NCBI GenBank assembly: GCA_949358305.1
Contig: OX442317.1
Location: 2,170,001 to 2,234,000 of the forward strand
Direction: 5' to 3'
DNA from: Strigamia acuminata
Lineage: Eukaryota > Arthropoda > Chilopoda > Geophilomorpha > Linotaeniidae
Length of the DNA stretch: 64,000 bases
Shown here piece after piece: positions 1-14,962 of this stretch. Below the pieces are notes generated by a model. The model did not search any database. It was not told the origin of the DNA and saw only the letters and a program-made list of their open reading frames with translations. Both the position numbers and the translations under genes were made by a program. How positions within the stretch are numbered: the stretch's first letter is position 1; each line of letters starts with the position of its first letter.

Positions 1-3000
1 ATTTCAGTTGTTACTTGACTCATAATCAGTTTGGGATTTTTCTATCAATTTTTTTTCCTTGTGGGGGGAGTTTTGTTCGGGTTCCAAGTACCAAGTACCG
101 GTTTTTATCCATGCCAAATAAGAATGACGTGAACGCGTGTAATTTGTGCCATATCACGCGCTCGGCTTTTCTCCGCAAGGGCAAAAACGACAAAAGGTTA
201 AACGATGTTGGATTAAAATGTAGTGAAAACGCCCAGGTGAAAGGCGTTTTACGGGTCACCTCCCCACTCGAGGGACACCCGAACGTGCATCGATAAATGC
301 TTGACCAATTTGACCACCAGGTGATCGGTAAACTGTCGAAAAGACAACTCTTTATACGCCTCGTCTCGAGAGATTACTCCAACGGCTTTTATCGTAATGA
401 GAATTACTTTTCCGATATATATATCTATCTAACATAACCTATTCCAGCCCCTTAGCCAAGCAAATGGTCATGTGACGCCGAGACGTATATGTGGACGTGT
501 GGGAGAGGAAAAGATGGAGCCTCCATTGCGAATGGATTATGAAGTGTCGGAACATCTGGAGCGATTTATGGAATTTTCATTTCATTTTTGTCCGCGCACC
601 GAGCACAAGATAACGCCATGATTTATGGCAGGATCGAAAGGCCGCCAACATTGGGCTCTGATAAGGCGGACAGGAGATGGTCACGCCGACCAAGTGACGA
701 ATAAGAAACGCCATCAACCTCTGTGTCCCTTTTTTCCACCTTGTTTTGTTTTTTATTTATTAAAGTTTGTCTTTTTTTTCAGGCGTGTGTGTAAATGTAA
801 ATTATCTAGGGGCTTTTGTTGCCACTGACAGATGCACGAGGGAGCTGCAAAAGACGGCTTGCTAAAGCTAAATAAATATGTTAATTAAACAGGAATGTTT
901 AAAGATTTTTTTTTTGTTGAGTTTTATAATTAATTTAAATTATGTAAATTTTTATTTTATTTTTTTATTTTTTGAGGTCAAGGATTTTGGGTTGCATGGG
1001 GGAAATTGGGTATAGCACAGATGAAGAAAAGGTTTGACATAGATAAAAAGCGATATTTAAATATTTTTCAATGGATTTTTATCATTATTAAAATTAATTG
1101 TATAGTTTTTTTGTTCTTAATTGACTGAATTTATTTTTATTTAATAATTTCTTTTATAAATTTCGGAAATCTAAATTACTTTGTGGGTAATGTTTTTAAG
1201 TTGTTAAAGTGATTCTTTTCAAGATGGTATTTGATGAAAACGTGAGTTGTTTTTCCAAGCGTTCCTTACACACATTTCACGGTGCAATTCACGTCGGTCA
1301 GATTGGCCAAATATAATTGCAGTTTGCGGCCGTACAATTTGATTTTTGTTTCTCACAAAGGTGTTGTGATTCCGCAAATGTTTGCGTTGTTAGTTCTTCT
1401 AATTCATTTTTCCGTGTGAGAAATTGTTGTCTTTCAGCAAGTAGGGGAATAAAGTCGATGGCCTTCGATGCGTTTTACCCGTCACGTCACCTATACACAT
1501 ACACACACACAATCAAGAGATGCACGTACTCGTAAAACGACCTCGCCGCGCTGATGACAAGCAGGATATCAGGTAAACGTCCATTAAAAGTGAAGTTTGC
1601 CATTCGAGATGGTGTCCACTTTGCACAACCCCTTGAGGATTGGTTTTCAACATAAAGGAACCACTTTTTTTCTCGATAAAAATATAAATTATTAAAGGTA
1701 TGTATTTATACGTATAAATATACGAGAGTTGTTTTTAAAATGAAATATTTTTAATAAAAATTTTGTTTTAAAAACATTTTTTTAGGTTGTCGGTTCAACA
1801 TGCGCGAGATGAAATGATGGAAGAAAATTGCAGTTTTCTAAGACGGTAATAGTTTTAAATTTTATTAGATGGAAATTGAAGGGGAAAAGGGGTGATAAAT
1901 GAGATTGGTAAAGTGACAGTTGATATTAAACCCTCTCTCTTGACTAATACATCAATTTGTTGCATTTTAATTGAGATGTTTTGATCCCCGACTCGTTTGA
2001 TTTTTCTGATATAAAATTGAGGCAAAACGAAGCGAATTTGTTGAAAAACATTATTCTGTTTTGCGTTGAAAATTGATATTTCTTCATTTACCGCAGGTGT
2101 AAAAATAGACTTGGAATCGAAAACAAAAACACGAGTTGACATTTGAAAGAATGAGGCGAACCGGAGTGGACCAATCAGTCGTGATGAGACCACGAGCTGT
2201 GCAGCACGTGCGGGGATTAATCACCGAGAATTAAACGCACTCGAAATCATAATGTCGTCAAAGATCAATAAAATTCCTACTCCATCATTTACCTTTAAAG
2301 GTGACTATAACATTTCTTCCCCTTCTAATTTCCCCTCGCAAAAACTTCCAAATGTCAATTCTTAATTGTAACATTTGTCTGCAATTCACAGACGTGACCA
2401 AGTTCAAACGTGGGACCTTAAATTGCTTTTCATTACCATAATGCAGTTGTGCAATACAAGGATGTCATTACGACATTTTTCCTTATGCAAAAACAAAAAA
2501 ATAAAATAAAATAAAACAAAATCCAAGGTAAATTCCAATCAAATTATTAAATTTATATAAAATTTAATTTTATACGAATAAATAACCTAAAAATTTTTTT
2601 TTTTAAAAAACCTTTGAAAGACATCCCTCGGAGCATGGAACAGTCCGAAACACCACCCACTCGGGATTCACGGCCCCCCCTTTGCTGCATATCGATTGGT
2701 GGCTACTGCAATGGACGATGAGGGGGAGGGGCGTTTTTCATCATGGCGTCGTCGTCCTGAACGTGATCAATGAATCCAGACTAGATTACCTTTCTCAGCG
2801 TTCTTTCACGTTTAAAAAAAAAATGAAAAAAAGAAAGAAAAAAAAAAGAAAAAAGAAAAATCCAAACTAAGCGTTTCTCATGAAGGATAAGGTGGTGGAG
2901 AGCGAACGCGAGGGAAAAATGAGCTTTTATTTCGGCGGTGCCCGATTTAAATTTTGAACGGGTTTTCATCAACATTTTCATTCGCTTGATCGATGGACGC

Positions 3001-6000
3001 GCTAGTGGACATTGGTGGGGAAGTGTAGGGCGTGTTAGCACGATGATGCAGCGTTTTTCCACCTGCCTGACTCGTTTCCGGTAGTGAGGTGAGGTGTGGG
3101 ATAATCAGAAAGCTATCGGAGACTCGACTGTGCGAAGGAGAGAGTGGCGGGTGAAGTTTGGTGCACCCCATCTGTTCCCCTTTTCGAGGGCTCTTTTGTC
3201 TCCCTGAGGATCGCTCGGGAGGCTGTGGTCACAGCTGACAGTTGATTTGGCTCCCAGATTAGCCGCAGACTAAGTGCCCACCAAATAGGATTAACGCCGG
3301 AAGCTCGAAATCCCGCCGCGAGCAACCGCAGGGTGTCGCGAGATTATGCGCACGCGCACACTCATTACCCACTTTGCGGGTGATGTCATTTCAATCATTT
3401 TCGCAAAAAGAAAAAAAGGATAAATTGTAATTGGAGGCGAGGAGTCATCGTGTGGTCAGGTGAAGTGTGGCGGCGCTCTCGCTCTCTCTCTCTCGCGCGC
3501 CGTTAATTTCTTATGGGCGTTGCTTGTAAAATGGTATGACATTGACGCGTTTCCCCCGTTTCCTTTTCCGGTTTTGTGGCTTATCGAGCTGTTATTATTT
3601 GGCCATTGTGTGTACACTCGTTATGCCGACGTTTTTCATGCTATTGTCTTTGAATGAGCCGAGGGTGTGGTTGTGGCTCTCCGAGGTTAAAGAAGTGGGA
3701 GGGGAAGGAAAAATAAAAAAAAGAAAAAGAGAAAAATCGATTTTGATAGAATTGAGTATGACACAAAACACGTGTGTGAGTGGGCAGTTGGAGGGAATTA
3801 TTTTGTTGAGAGAATTGAGGGAATAAAGAAAAAAATAATCCAAGAAAATAAAAGTTTATAGATATGTGTCTATATCTTGAAAGTTGGAGCTTTTTAGGAT
3901 TATTCGAGAGGTGTAAATCAACAAAAAGGACGTCACGGACGTCATAGACGGCCGAGGCAAAGTGGTGGTGATGTTTAAAGTACATAAAAAGATGTTGTTG
4001 TACGGAGGTGGAGTGGTTTGCCGCTACAAGTTGATGGATATATTGACTGTTGGGCTGCAGTGGCATTCGATTTTTGGACTTTTCTTTTCCAACGTAAAAT
4101 TGGAAACACACACTATATTGGATGGTTTTTATGTCAAAATTTATTGCTTGACCTCAATTTTAAAGTAAAGTCGCTGCGTCGTGCTCTGCTGCTACCAAAT
4201 AATTGAAGGGGAAATATATAATAAAAAAAAATAATAAAAAATAAAAAATAAATAAAAATGGACGACGTCAGCTCGGTCTCGTTCTCTTATCGATTAATTA
4301 TATTTTATTTTCTCTTTTGAGAAAATTGATAAGTCCAATCTATTTTCTCCAGCATCGTTTAATCGCGCGCTGAACGACTTTGAATTTTTATCTCGATTCT
4401 TTATCACCCCTTGAGCATATCTTGCAAAAGTTTGACCACATGCATATATCCGAAACCGCAAACTTTTAATGACCGCTATCAAACAATCCCCGGGGTGTGC
4501 AAGTCAAAAGCCTTGTGACCAGCATCCACCGTCTTTTGTTCTATTGTGCGCCACTCCTCCCTGGTGGACCCCTTTTGTCTCGTCCGCCATATTTTCTCCA
4601 TACTCAGCCGCTCTTTAATATCTTCCTTATGTCCAGTCTAAACGAGGACCTCGAGATAGGCGCAATCTGACGCGTCCAGGTGACCATTCACCCTAAGACA
4701 AAAGACGAATATTACACGACAAAATATCATCATTAATCCAGCACTTTAATCCTCTGGGGATGAATATCCAAGGTGGGCAGATTGCAATTTGATCCCCTCT
4801 GAAGAAGCCGCCTCGGTCGTAAATAGTGAGGGAGTTAAGGTGCAATTCCCAGCAACAAGCACATTTTGCTCCTAGGAGAAAAAGCGAGAAAAAGCGTGAA
4901 AAAACGGGAAAAAAAGCGCGCACAAAACGTTCACTTTATTCCAATTATTTATTCCTCCGTGAAAAAAAATAGGGAAACAAATGTCAGGTATTAGATGAGT
5001 AATTTGCCCTTTGATGTTTCCTTCAATTTCTTGGCAAATGTCAATGAGGCAGCTGGGGATTAAAATGTCGAGCGAAGGATTATTTGCGGCCTCCAACCAA
5101 TTGCACGACTCCGCTCCGACGTTTGATTGGAAGAGCAGAGAGAACGAACGGTCCGTGTACTGTTGGGTTGGCAAAGCTGCTTGCGACTCGCACTCTCTCT
5201 CCCCTCTTTTACTCTCTCAAAACTCATCCTCTTGTTGTCAAGCTGTTGCTGCAACATTTTGAGTGGTGGCAATACAAGAGGATTTCCAACACCCACATTC
5301 ATTTTGCACCAACCTCATAAAATGAAATAAATAAAATAAAATAAAATAAAACCTTTCTTTTTCTCTGGAGGATTGATTAAACGGGGCGTCAAAGGGTTGA
5401 TGGAGTGCACTGATGACTGTTGTCGTTGGTGTTGGCGGGTACACGTGGCCATTTCACGCCCCCTTCCTGCATACAATGGCGTGCAGTTTACTGCCTAGTG
5501 CATCCCTTTAATTCATCTCATCAATCCGACCGGGTGTGACCAACGTCTCGCGTTTTTTTGCCATCCCGCAACTCGTTGCTGGGGCTTCCGCTGATGTCAT
5601 CGATGATGAAGTTGTGCAGGAGTCGACTTCCGTGGGGATTTTTCTCTCCCTTTTAGTGGCTGACTGCAAAATGTGAGTCATTGATTAGACCACAACATGA
5701 CCACGAAGAGGGATGGCAAAGTTGAAAGTGTTGTGCGGGGGGAAAGAGAAAGAGAGAAAGAACGCACCCCCCTTTTAATGTAAATTTTAATTTATGTTGT
5801 CAGCTGATCGAATCGTGACGTCATTCTGTCCTCGGGTGTGTCGCGCCTGATGTATTTATGTAATGAATATTTCAAGCAGTCGCTTGAAAACAAACGTCAC
5901 GCAACGCTGGCCGTTAGGTCGGCAATGTCTCCCCTTTTGTTGAATTGGTTGACCCCACCCGAAAAGCCAATCATACAAACCGTCCGTCGTCCGTGCGACG

Positions 6001-6400
6001 TCTTTTTCTTTTTTCTTTTTTTTGAAGACGTCTTCTGTGGTCGCGGTTTTGCCGCCAATAATTCGCGCGATCAAGTCGTAATCACGAGCGGTTGAGGAGG
6101 GGAGGGAGAAAGAGTGAGACGGCTGAAGGCAATCGGCGGAATTGATCGCCGGGTTCTTCCTCCCCCGTACTCGATGCCCCTCGTGCGAGGATACACTCAG
6201 GTGGAATTTATTTGCCTGCTTGGGCGGAGATGCACTCACACATTGGCTTTTCCATCAACCTCCGTGAACCTGTAGGTTTTTTTTTTTTGTTTGTATATTT
6301 TTTTTTCTCTTTTTCTGCCCCATCTTTTCTTGTTTGCGAATTTTTTTTTGTTATTTTTATTTTTGTTTTTAAATGTAGAAAAATTATCAAGAAAAGGTAA
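1..6400. other. Non-coding stretch, no gene recognised
   Basis: I find no exon with family resemblance on either strand. The longest open frames are low-complexity (Lys/Phe/Ser-rich) and come from A/T homopolymers. The stretch holds a purine run at about 2,812-2,865, AAATA-type repeats near 2,500-2,518 and 5,325-5,352, a (CT)n tract at 3,478-3,494 and long T runs near 6,276-6,305. It could be intergenic or intronic. Nothing in the sequence decides which. Confidence 0.6.
3478..3494. repeat. (CT)n microsatellite
   Basis: Short CT dinucleotide run ending in CGCGCG. It is one of about fifteen CT/GA tracts in the left two thirds of the window. Confidence 0.8.
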
Positions 6401-9318
6401 AAAAAAAGTTATCGCAGTATTTTATTTACGTTTGTAAAAATGTAAACAATTGAAATCGAGGCTCGAACATCGCTTGAATGAATTATGGGTATTTGCTAAT
6501 TCGCTTTGAATTGTGGGTGTTTGCAAATGGCGGGAAGTGTGTGTTGTTTACGGTTGGTTAAGAAAACAAAATTTGTTGTTTATAATGTTTTGTGCGCGAT
6601 TTTCTTTATTAAAATGTCGAATTTGTGTGTCGAGGAGTGCAGGTGAGTTGTAAATGTGATTTTACAATTGGAATATGAAGTTTTCAACATTGTTTATTAC
6701 TCATTTCTTATATAGTTACAAACAAAGAAGAAAGATATACCGGAAGTGGCTCGCCGTGTTTGATTAGATTCGGTTGAAAGTCGAAGGAAGAACGACTGGG
6801 ATTGTGTAAGTATATAATGTGAAGATTTTATAGCGCGAGGGGTTGAAAAGATATTTATTTTAATTTTTAAAATGCAAGAAATGAGAAATGTATAAGATGG
6901 GATTGAAATCGGAATTTTCTCGGCGATTGAAGAGTTAATTTTTTATGGGCGGGTGAAAGGAGGTCATAAAATGGCGGCGTGTCTCGTGATCCTCCCTCAG
7001 GTCGCGAGGCTCATTATGCAAAACGATCGAAGGAGGCAGCAGGGGTGATAATAGGGGCTCAGAAAAACCCCTCCTAAAAAGCACATTTCGAATTTCTCCC
7101 TTTACCCGATGACAATTTCTTATCGGGGGGAGGGAGGAAAAAAATCACATTTACATCGGAAATGACAACGCATCAATTTCGAAAAAGGTTTATAAAACGT
7201 TTCTATTAAATATCATTTTCGTTTTCTTTATTTTTTAATTTTTTTAATTTTTTTCTAATTTCTAATTTTTATTTTTTAATTTCTTGTTTTTTTTTATTTT
7301 TTTTATTTTTTATTTTATTTTTTTTGGAAAAAGTGAAAATAGTTGTTGCGGTGACATTGGAAGAAAATAATAGGCGAGAAAAGAAGTAAAATCCGAATAA
7401 GGAATGATGACGTTATGTTTCGACCTCCTGCTGGGTTTTAGCTGAGGTCACAGTTGAATCTTTGCTTCGTCTTATTCTTGCCGAGATAAATGGGTTCCAT
7501 CAAACGACCGCAGAAAATATTTTCTTCAACACACGACATGTTTTCATTTTTTTTTATTTTTTTTTCTATTTTTTTTTTATTTTTGTTTTAATGAGTTTGG
7601 GTTTTAAGAAGGATAATTTACGATTGGATATAAAGCAAACTTCCGGTGTTGATTTAGATTGTGTAATTAACAAAAGTATGAATTGAGACGTTTTATACAA
7701 GGAGGTTGTTGTATAACATGATCTGATTACGAAATTGGGCGACATTTAAGCGAGTTTGAATGCGGATTTAAATCCAAATAGTCACGAAAAATTTGAATTT
7801 AGTAAATAGAAATGAAAAAAAAAAATATTTAATAATATTTTCGTTTTATTTCGATTTTTCCGCGCACAATTCATGCAAACTGACCGTAAAAACACGACGC
7901 GTTCGAAAATTTCAATTTCCTAAACATTTTTCGGGTTAAATCCCCACTTTTTTAAAAAGTTTTTAAAAAAAAAATCTTTTAACTTTGAGTTCTTTGACAA
8001 TTAAATCAAATTTGATCGTTAAAAAGCGGCTCCACCTTTAAGATTTAGTCTATGGTGCATTCATTCAGGTCACAGACTCGGAGAAATCTAACAGGACATC
8101 TTGATAATAAATTAAAGACATGTATGTAAATATTTTTGTGCAACTTTTGCTGTACAATCATCTTTAATTTTTGGAAAAAGAAAAAAAAAAGAAAAAGAAA
8201 AAAAAAATGGCTGCAGACTTTTTTTTTTTAATGATGGGGTTAGCAATTTCTCTTGTTAGTAATTATTACATTGTAGGATGAGATTTAATTATGCAGATTT
8301 ATGGAAGTGTCATCAACTCATGGTTGAGATGAGTTGTTTTTCTTTTCCCTTTTAAAGACACGAAGGGCAAAATTGATTAGAACGAAAAAGCCATCAAAAA
8401 TATAAAAGTGTACTACTCACCTAAAGAACCTTTAAAAAAAATCCATTTACCAGCCTCGTTTTCACTAATATGCAAAGAAACCTCTTTCTCTCTCTCTCTT
8501 TTATTCCTTTCTCATCATCATTGCCAAGAAGAATTAATGCTTGAGATAAAAGGAAAAAGAAATGCGATCTGGACGAATTAAAAGCGAGAATATTTTGCTC
8601 GGGATTAAGGAAACGAGACAGAACTAATGACGGGCCCAACAAACCAAAATGTTATTTGTTTTCTGAATAATTAATTCATTAATTAATTTTTTCTTTGTTT
8701 TCGTTTTTATTTATTTTATTTATTTATTTTTTTTAGGGAAAAGTGAAAACGCGACTTTCGTATCAACGTCGGACTTTGATATCGTTTCGCGATGTTATGC
8801 AATTTGATAAGATTGGCATAAACAATTTTAAGTGTTCATCCGGGACCTGGATTGCAATTACAACGCCCCTGCTGACAATTATAAAAGTTAAAAGCGTCCT
8901 TTGCTCGTTGACTTTTATCCCGCTTTTATTCGATGTCGTCGAGAAATTCGTGTTTAACGGTTTTGAAAACGGATCAAAAATTACGGTAAAAATAAATCAA
9001 AGTAATAAATGCAATTTCTTCTTAATTTCTAGATTTCTGGCGAGCTTTAGCGACATAAAACTCTAAAGATTTAGACAACACCTATAAGTCGCCTTTTTAT
9101 TTTCATTTCATTTTCTTTTCTTTTTTATTCCCAAATAAAACCGAGTGAAATTGAGTGACAACTCCTAATTTCTATCCACTATTTTTTTAGCGACCCTGGA
9201 AATTAACTCCCATTCGAGGGTCCTCCCGTGATAGATGAACGCGTTGTCGAGATGGGTCGGGGAGGGCTAAGCAACCTTTTAATCTGGAAACGAATTAATT
9301 TTTTTTCCTTCTCTTTTT

Positions 9319-9364
9319 TCATTCATTCATTCATTCATTCATTCATTCATTCATTTATTCGTTC
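9319..9364. repeat. (ATTC)n microsatellite
   Basis: About ten tandem copies of the tetranucleotide ATTC, degrading at the right end into ATTTATTCGTTC. Confidence 0.9.
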
Positions 9365-9972
9365 ACCCTTCCCCTTTTTTTTTCTTTCCTTCGTGCGAGC
9401 ATCTCCGACTGTCGTCTGTCGAACGGGGGAAGACGTAGTGCTACAGCGCCTCACTCGGCTGACTCTGAATTCGTGTTTGGTGTGTCCTCTAAGCGGCGAA
9501 CGTGAGTTGCATAATAAAGGCAGGAAATGGCGCTCTAGGAAGCGGGTGCCACCAAGTTCCTTTTCATCCGAAAGCAAGATGTAGGGGAGCGCCGCGAGTG
9601 CGCGTGCGTCGTGCCATCGAGGCAAATTTGCGCGCCCCCCAAGCCGACATTCGTGCGACGCTCGTTGATGGCGCGCCATTGTCACATTTATTCGAGATGC
9701 ACGTAAATTTTTGTTTATTGGTTTTCGGTTTAATTAGGCGGAAGACGAACGCGAGGATTGATGTAAGAAAAACGGTCCGGGTGGGGGTGGGGAATAATGC
9801 GCGTTTTTTCGAGTTGAGGGGATGTTTAAGGACGGACGCGTGGGCGCACGCCGCAGGTGTGAAACATTAATGGGGGAAGTGCAATCAGGCCAGAGGCGAG
9901 GGCAATCTTCGATTCCGGCAGACATCGTAATTGGTGGAGGAGAGAGAGAAGGCGCGCGTTGGTTGAGCGTTT

Positions 9973-10002
9973 CGCTCGCTCGCTCGCTCGCTCTCTCTCT
10001 CG
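9973..10002. repeat. (GCTC)n/(CT)n compound microsatellite
   Basis: Five GCTC units run directly into a (CT)n tract. On the minus strand it reads as GAGAG followed by GAGC repeats, a possible GAGA-factor binding array. Confidence 0.85.
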
Positions 10003-13000
10003 CCCAGCTGCATGCGCCTTTGTGTTGATTGGGGCGACGCCCTTCCCCCAGGGTCACTGGATGAACTCATCACGAGTAGCCATGGGGGGAAGGAAGTTGT
10101 GATTTTTATTTTTATTTTTAATTTTTATTATTATTTATTTATTTTTTGTTCGAATTCGAGGTTGTTGTGGCGGCTCGTTTGTTATGCGCGTCGAGAGCGG
10201 AAATTGAGGTTTCTAATGTGCTTTTATTGCTCGTTTTGTCGGTTTAGTTTGGTGCGATGAAATTAATTTTTTCACTTTTCGTGCAGTTTGTCTGAGAAAA
10301 AAGGTTAATGGACTTGTCCTGGCGATAGGCCGAGACGTTTTTGTACTGCCCCATCCCTCGGCAAGCGTGGCTGAGCCTGATTCGGGGGACCTCACAGGGA
10401 GCGAGGGGCCAAAAGCCAGTTCTCGGGGTCTGATCACCCCCAATAAGTCACGGCGGCGGAGATGGAAGGGAGCAAGGCAGCCGGACGTGACCGTAATGCT
10501 AAAAGACGCCACTTCACGGAACTGCTGCTTAAGACGAGGGGGCCCTGGACCCTGTTTAATTTATCAAGACGCATAGAAATGTAAAAGACAGACGCAAAAC
10601 TGGTTTCCTGGTTAAGGTGAAGACGCAATGAAATACAATTGGAGTCGCATTTCATTTTCTACTTTTGATAAATTCGTTTTGGACGATCAAGAATTTTTTT
10701 TTGAATAATTTTTTATTTTTATTTCTTTTATTTTTATTAATGGTGGTCGGTAGTTTTGCTTGTTAATTTAAAGAGATACACGAAAGGGAGCGGCTCGGAG
10801 GAGGAGACGCGTGCCAGGGAGGGAGGCAGACGGAATGGAAAAGAGCCCATTGACCTCTTCCTGGCTTTTGTTCGCCAGGTAAATAAGGGGATTGGGAAAA
10901 AAGGTCGGACAATGCGAAAAACAGGAAAGTAAATAAAGGTGTCGCCAGTATGCACCTGAACCGACATTACAACAGTGGGAGGGAATTTCTTGGATGGAAT
11001 GGATGTAGAGGGAAGAGTGAGTTTTTTTCTTTCTTTTTTTTTTCTTTTTTTTTTCTTTTTTGTTGGTTAGTTGTATAGGAAATTGGTGCTAATTTTGAGG
11101 TTTTGTGAGACACGTGTTTCGGGTGACACCCGGTGAGAGAAAGATGCAACAGTTTCAGGTTGAGGGTTAATGTGAAAGCGAGTGATGGTGCTTTCTCAGA
11201 TATCTGGCGTCTTGTTCGTTATTCGACTCTTCACCAGCCCATATCCCATTGTATGTTGTTTCCTGTGCCCGTTGCCCGGATGTCAGTGTCCGAAATCCGA
11301 CACTTTCTTATTTTCTCTCCACTTCCCGTGCTAAGCTTGAGCTGGTGCGAGATCACAACACAACATGACAACAGATTTTATTTTATTTTTCTAGTTTTCA
11401 AAGACAAAAACAATAGAAAAATATAAAAAAATAAAATTTTATTATTTTTTTTTTTTTTTTGGGTGGGGGGTTTATGAATGGGAAGTGTCCATTGATGGAT
11501 CTTGTCTCGTTGCATTTATTTATCTGTTGGTTGGGGTTGGTGGTTTTATTTTTTATTTTTTTTATTTTATTTGTGTCGGTCTCCTGCTGCGTCTCTTGCC
11601 ATGTGCCCTCTATAAAGTCGTCATTTTTGTCTCTGATGTTTATATTCTGTTAAAGGGATAAAGTAAGAGCGCTGTTGTGAATTAATCATGTGGGAGTGGG
11701 TTGAGGTTTTATTTAATGATTTTTAAGGAGACTCAAGTTTATGGCTCAGTCTGTACACGTTAAACGCGAAACACCTGTGGTGTTTTTAATTTTAACTTTG
11801 AATTTCTTAAGCTTGGACTTTGGCCCAGTTTATAGTGGATTGGATTACAGAAATTATTTTTAATTTCTAATTTTTTCGATTTGGCGATTTATTTATTTGT
11901 TTGTTTGTTTATGCATATTATGTTTTTTTTTATGATTTGTTATTGCTAAATGCGTTTGTTATGACTGCGTTTTGAGATCTTAGATTTTTTTTTTGGATTT
12001 GTAAATGTTACAAGATTGGGTTTCAAAAGACCTTACATCTCATTAGTTATTCAGACAGCAGCGGCCTCTAGAGGAGAAACGTTGAAGTGAAATGATGAAA
12101 CGAGCCATTAAATGATGGGGAAAATTAAGAAATTTCAATAAACTTGTGGTTTTAGTGTTGAAAAAGAATAAAAGCGCGAAAAAGTTCGAGATTTTAATTG
12201 ATTTTGAGCAATATTGAGAAATAAAGCAAAGTAGATGTACACATTTCGACCTTGGGTCAAGTTGAAATCTGATACGTGGAATAGTTGCAACAAATTGTTT
12301 GGCAAGTGCTCAAGTGGAAGAGAAAGGGTTTGGAAAAAGTTTTCACATAATTCTTGAATGACATAATTATAAAGTGTAGGAAAGGCGACTGATTATTTAC
12401 ATAACGTAATATTTTATCGATTTTTTTTTTTTTTTACCGTACATAAATCTTGTCTTGTAGACTATTAATTATTAAAGTGATTTCGAAATGACTTGCAAAT
12501 CAAAAGATGAGTTTCTCAGCAGGTAATAAATATTTAACAAGTTGATGTGTTCATTTACAAACGACTGAATAAGTAATGGTTGAAAAGTTTTAAATAAAAT
12601 TGCAATAATAATTAATAATCATTGTCAAATAGCACAAAAAATCAAAGCAGTCAAGGTGAAATAATAATAATATCTTATGCGAGGCATTTTCCTGCTGCAC
12701 AATGCAATGAAAACTCATATTTACTTTTCTTTACTTGGTTAGGGCACGAAAATAAGAAACATGTCGCTGCAATTCGGATTCAAAGGAAGAAAACGCGTGA
12801 AATGAGGTAAGAATTTCTTAATTGTGTTTTTTTCTCTACGTGCAATTGAATTGTTATTTCCAAAACTATTCAATTCGAATGTATTGAAAACGATTTTCAA
12901 GGTTTTTATATACTTGAAATTCAATGAGAAAGAGAAAGACCGCCATTATTGAATTTTGAAACACTGAATGCATAATCAATAGAATGCTGATCTGTTTTAG

Positions 13001-14940
13001 AGCAAACGATGAGTCATTTAAAGAAGAAAAAAATTTGAATCTATTTTATTACTTCGATTGCATTTGACTTATTTAAAAATAATAATGATCATTTTAATGA
13101 CAAATACAATACGCGATGTTAGCACTCTGTTTGAAAAGTGAGTTTAAAATTGTGTTGTTTAAAATGGCCACTGCGACCGAAAGCCGACTAAATCAGCCGC
13201 CATGTTTTCACTCAGCGAGATCGAAAGAGCGCTCGGTCTAGTATTTAAAAAATGGTGATTATTCTAAATGAGTTTTGGAATGCAGCTAGTGTGTTTAACC
13301 CGTGCAAAGGGCATCCATCGTATGCACTAAAGAGGAAAGTTAAGGAACTGCGAATGCATCAATATATAAAGTGTAATGCGGGAGGGTTTAGTCGGTTTAG
13401 TTTAAAAATAAATGTTGTTATTTGAGTGCGGGGTGTTTTAAAGCCTGGTTCGGAGGCCGGGAAAGCGCCGAACGGAAATTTTTCATTATTTACGGTCCAA
13501 ACTGTGGCAGTGGTCAATCTCTTGAAATCTGGTAGACATTAAACCGAAAATTGCACTCGTATCTAGGGAGGGGGTCATAGAAGACCCTTGTTGTTGGGGC
13601 TTAGTTTGGTCTCTAGTGGTCGGTTCGGGGGAGGAGAAGTCCAAAAGAATTTGAAGTCGTTTCAGTTCAATCATGGGCGAAAAAGAATATGGGACAAGGC
13701 TCGATCCCACTTGATGTATGGAGAATTTCATAAAAAGACCCCAACGCGCGTTTTGGGCTCTGGCCTTCACTGACCCATCTCGTGAGAGAGAGAGGGGGAT
13801 CAATCTCTGAAAAGCTGGAAAAATTTTCAAACTCTAATTGCATTGGGCAGCGTTTTTCTCTCTCTTCTCATGCTGGCAAAAATATTTATACAGGTCCCAA
13901 AGGAAAATAAATAAATAAATAAATAAAATAAATAAAATTGTTTTTGTTTACAATTCTGCGGGAGTATTGAATTGTTTGTTTTGGTTTTGGAAGCAAGATT
14001 TGGTTTTCATCAATTAATGAAACTACTTAGGGATTCTTCGCTAGGAGCATTCGAGAACGCACGTTTAACATGTTGTGCCCATTGCGACTGAAACGGACTA
14101 TAAAGCGGACACTTTTTATTCATTTAAGCAAAATAGAAGTACAAAACCAATTCTGTTTATACACGATTTTGATTTAATTTCGATTTAGTCTAGAAAAATA
14201 AATTTGTTTTTACAAAAAATTGCTTTTTTTAAATCACAATTAATTTCAATATTTCCATTAACTGTAATTTTCTACGAAGTATTTAGGGTATTCCCCTTGT
14301 TTGTTGCCCAGCAACTATTTAGGGAATTCCCTAAAGATGTGGAACCAATCAAGTCATTTAAACTTGTTTATATTTTTCAAATCGGTCTAAAAATTTAGAA
14401 TTTAGTCTTTTTTGGTGCACTTTTTTCAAAAACAGAATTTGGTGTTTGTGCTTAACCAATTTGATTCTATATTCCGGTAATGCGCTAAATTTTAGTGGCT
14501 GTTAAGTTGCTGTCATTCGTGTCGAAGACGAACCTTTGATGAGTTTGGACGAGTAAAACCAATCGTTTAGTTGCGCTCATTAATTTTTTTCCCCTAAAAG
14601 TTTTTGATTGTTTAGTTAATGCTGCGTTTGGAATTGCAGAAATCATTTGTAGTTGTCACGAACGATTATGTCAAAAGATGGTCAAAGGATCGTCTGTCAT
14701 TAGAAAGTAGTTGTGAGCACGGGAGGCAAAGCAAGTTAATTACTTCACAAACGACATCTCGTACAAGTGCATAGAAAACTCATGAAATATTCATGGCACG
14801 ATGAGAACGAATCAATTTTTCAGTGTCAAAAAAAAAAACCGCGCAACCAAGAAGTTGACGTGCTTGCTGGGGTGAAAGGTTTTGCCTTTCCCTGCTCGAA
14901 GATGAAGACGAATGAGCTCGAGTCAACCTTTTAGAAAATG

Positions 14941-14962
14941 TATATAAATATATATTTATATA
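14941..14962. repeat. 22-bp perfect A/T palindrome
   Basis: The sequence starts TATATAAATAT and equals its own reverse complement over 22 bases. It is pure A/T, so it could extrude as a cruciform, but chance occurrence in such A/T-rich DNA is also plausible. Confidence 0.8.

Larger units (their letters stand above)
6401..13140. other. Non-coding stretch, A/T-rich
   Basis: No gene recognised. Bases 7,215-7,325 and 7,545-7,590 are almost pure T/A. There are CT tracts at 8,486-8,499 and 9,973-10,002, an (ATTC)n repeat at 9,319-9,364, and YY1/Pho-like ATGGCGG words near 6,529 and 6,971. A moderately GC-rich part (9,380-10,060 and 10,320-10,560) carries several overlapping open frames on both strands, none resembling a known family. 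The frames appear to be open because the part is GC-rich. Confidence 0.55.

Noticed and set aside
13692-13712. tRNA B-box-like GGCTCGATCCCA
   Set aside because: No A box at the right distance and no cloverleaf stems could be drawn.
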